A stretch of DNA of 64,000 nucleotides from Acidianus ambivalens (GTDB lineage: Archaea; Thermoproteota; Thermoprotei_A; Sulfolobales; Sulfolobaceae), in assembly GCF_009729015.1 (NCBI RefSeq), contig NZ_CP045482.1, forward strand, positions 2,166,001 to 2,230,000, written 5' to 3'. This document shows, in pieces, positions 63,090 through 64,000 of this stretch (the stretch's first letter is position 1; each line of letters starts with the position of its first letter). Both the position numbers and the translations under genes were made by a program. The notes under the pieces were generated by a model. It was not told where the DNA came from. It saw only the letters and a list, made by a program, of their open reading frames with translations, and searched no databases.

Positions 63090-64000
63090 ATGCAGAAATT
63101 CATTCATGCTACAATCTCAGCTTTCTTTTCTTGGGCAGGAAATATTTACGATTTACTAATAGTTACTTATGTATATTATTATTTCGAAAAATGCTTGGGT
63201 TTAAACGCAGTAGAAGGAACCTTGCTTTTTGCCTTAGGTTTAATATTCAGAGTAATAGGAGGTTATACTTTTGGTAAGATAGCGGATCAAAGAGGAAGGA
63301 AGCCAATATTAATAATAGGGACTGCAGGATATTCTGCATTTCAAGGTTTAATGGCTTTTTCTCCTAATGCAATAATATTACTAGTTGCGAGAGCTTTACA
63401 AGGATTATTCATGGGTGCCCAATGGACTGCAGGAACTGTAATAGCTTATGAACAAGCTCCTCCAAGCGCTAGGGGACTAATTAATGGAATTGTCCAAGCA
63501 GGCTACGGCGTAGGTTATGCATTAACTGGAGTAGCTTTTATAGAATTTGCTCCAGCAATGAGCGGTATTGGTTGGAGGTTATTTTTACTTACTGGGGCAA
63601 TTCCAATAATTTTGTTACCTTATATAATTTTGAAAGTATCAGACGTTAAAGTGTCTAGGAGAGTTGCAAGTAAAGTTAATGTTAAGGAATACACCAAGAT
63701 TCTAATTAGGGCGTCAATAATAATATCTGGAATGTTCTTCTCTTATTATTCAATATTTGCAGTTTATCCAGATTTGGCTGAATATTTAGGCTTATCTAAG
63801 GACTTTGTTGGCTTAATGATGACAGTTGCTAATATATCCTTGGCAATATCTTTCATAGTGTATGGCAGAGTTGCAGACTTCATAAATAAGAGGAAACTAA
63901 TAACTTATGGCGTTATTGGAGAAATTATAGGTCTACCAATGATGTTGCCAATAATAGTAAAATCGCCAGGACTAATGCTTATAGGTTTATTAGTATATTC
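63090..64000 (+). CDS. MFS transporter, paralog of 60331 gene, cut by window end
   Basis: ATG at 63090; about 303 codons visible, running off the window. It opens MQKFIHATISAFFSWAGNIY and shows the MHS-type loops RVIGGYTFGKIADQRGRKP and GLFMGAQWTAGTVIAYEQA, matching the gene at 60331-61524 block by block. About nine TM helices are visible. Transport of an organic acid with protons is the family expectation. Confidence 0.88.
   Translation, partial: MQKFIHATISAFFSWAGNIYDLLIVTYVYYYFEKCLGLNAVEGTLLFALGLIFRVIGGYTFGKIADQRGRKPILIIGTAGYSAFQGLMAFSPNAIILLVARALQGLFMGAQWTAGTVIAYEQAPPSARGLINGIVQAGYGVGYALTGVAFIEFAPAMSGIGWRLFLLTGAIPIILLPYIILKVSDVKVSRRVASKVNVKEYTKILIRASIIISGMFFSYYSIFAVYPDLAEYLGLSKDFVGLMMTVANISLAISFIVYGRVADFINKRKLITYGVIGEIIGLPMMLPIIVKSPGLMLIGLLVY

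Overview
The window is an AT-rich stretch of a chromosome from a crenarchaeon of the order Sulfolobales, most likely Acidianus or a close relative. Lineage markers are two genes for the 7 kDa Sso7d/Sac7d/Aho7c chromatin protein, an ESCRT-III (CdvB-type) division protein, Lrs14-like regulators, a PriX-like primase subunit, short leaderless-type promoters, frequent GTG/TTG starts and C/D box sRNAs. A sulfide:quinone oxidoreductase cluster and a large secreted PQQ-type propeller protein fit a sulfur-oxidising thermoacidophile. Genus assignment is inference. Gene density is high, with many head-to-tail and tail-to-tail overlaps of 1-30 nt. I found no CRISPR array and no intact insertion sequence.

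Layout. 1-5.9 kb: FAU-1 RNase (cut by the window edge), aconitase, an MNT-like protein, two small regulators facing each other across a spacer with a repeated operator-like motif, and an FNR-like oxidoreductase. 5.9-6.1 kb: two tandem C/D box sRNAs. 6-15 kb: unknown proteins, MscS channel, GH15 glucoamylase/trehalase, GT2 transferase, XdhC-like protein, TldD/PmbA protein, small membrane proteins. 15-18.8 kb: PriX-like subunit, TtuA-type tRNA thiolase, MTHFR-like barrel, DEAD helicase, winged helix. 18.8-24.5 kb: SSS symporter with DUF3311 partner, unknowns and an APC permease. 24.7-32.4 kb: Sso7d copy 1, S9 peptidase, another C/D sRNA, a HerA-like/NurA-like pair, ThiR-like regulator and RND transporter.

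32.4-36.3 kb: a compact run with an M50 protease, a rhomboid protease, a 52-residue membrane peptide, AK6/Fap7 kinase and Mrp ATPase. 36.3-42.7 kb: AbfR1-like regulator, LysE exporter, triple-HTH protein, TrpRS, CdvB1-like ESCRT-III, Hsp20-like protein, AlaX editing enzyme, GtrA protein, CobD-like PLP enzyme with an HTH_10 regulator. 42.8-44.7 kb: tRNA-Glu(CTC), then the loosest part of the window, with a frameshifted DUF457 membrane hydrolase and 450 nt of AT-rich spacer. 44.7-54 kb: secreted propeller fusion, M32 carboxypeptidase, ACT/UPF0210 pair, GT4 transferase, Asp/Glu racemase-like protein. 54-64 kb: Sso7d copy 2, TusA-like/SQR/DUF1641 sulfide module, solo HerA-like ATPase, acetate permease facing acetyl-CoA synthetase, and two paralogous MFS carriers flanking a degenerate AAA15-like protein.

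The most notable items are the three C/D sRNAs (two with a host-gene stop codon inside box C), the HerA/NurA pair away from mre11-rad50, the two-intramembrane-protease operon, the near-identical Sso7d copies, the thioredoxin-like/propeller fusion, and a primase-subunit gene whose coding sequence appears to start upstream of its first ATG. All functional calls are from reading motifs by eye; no database search was run.
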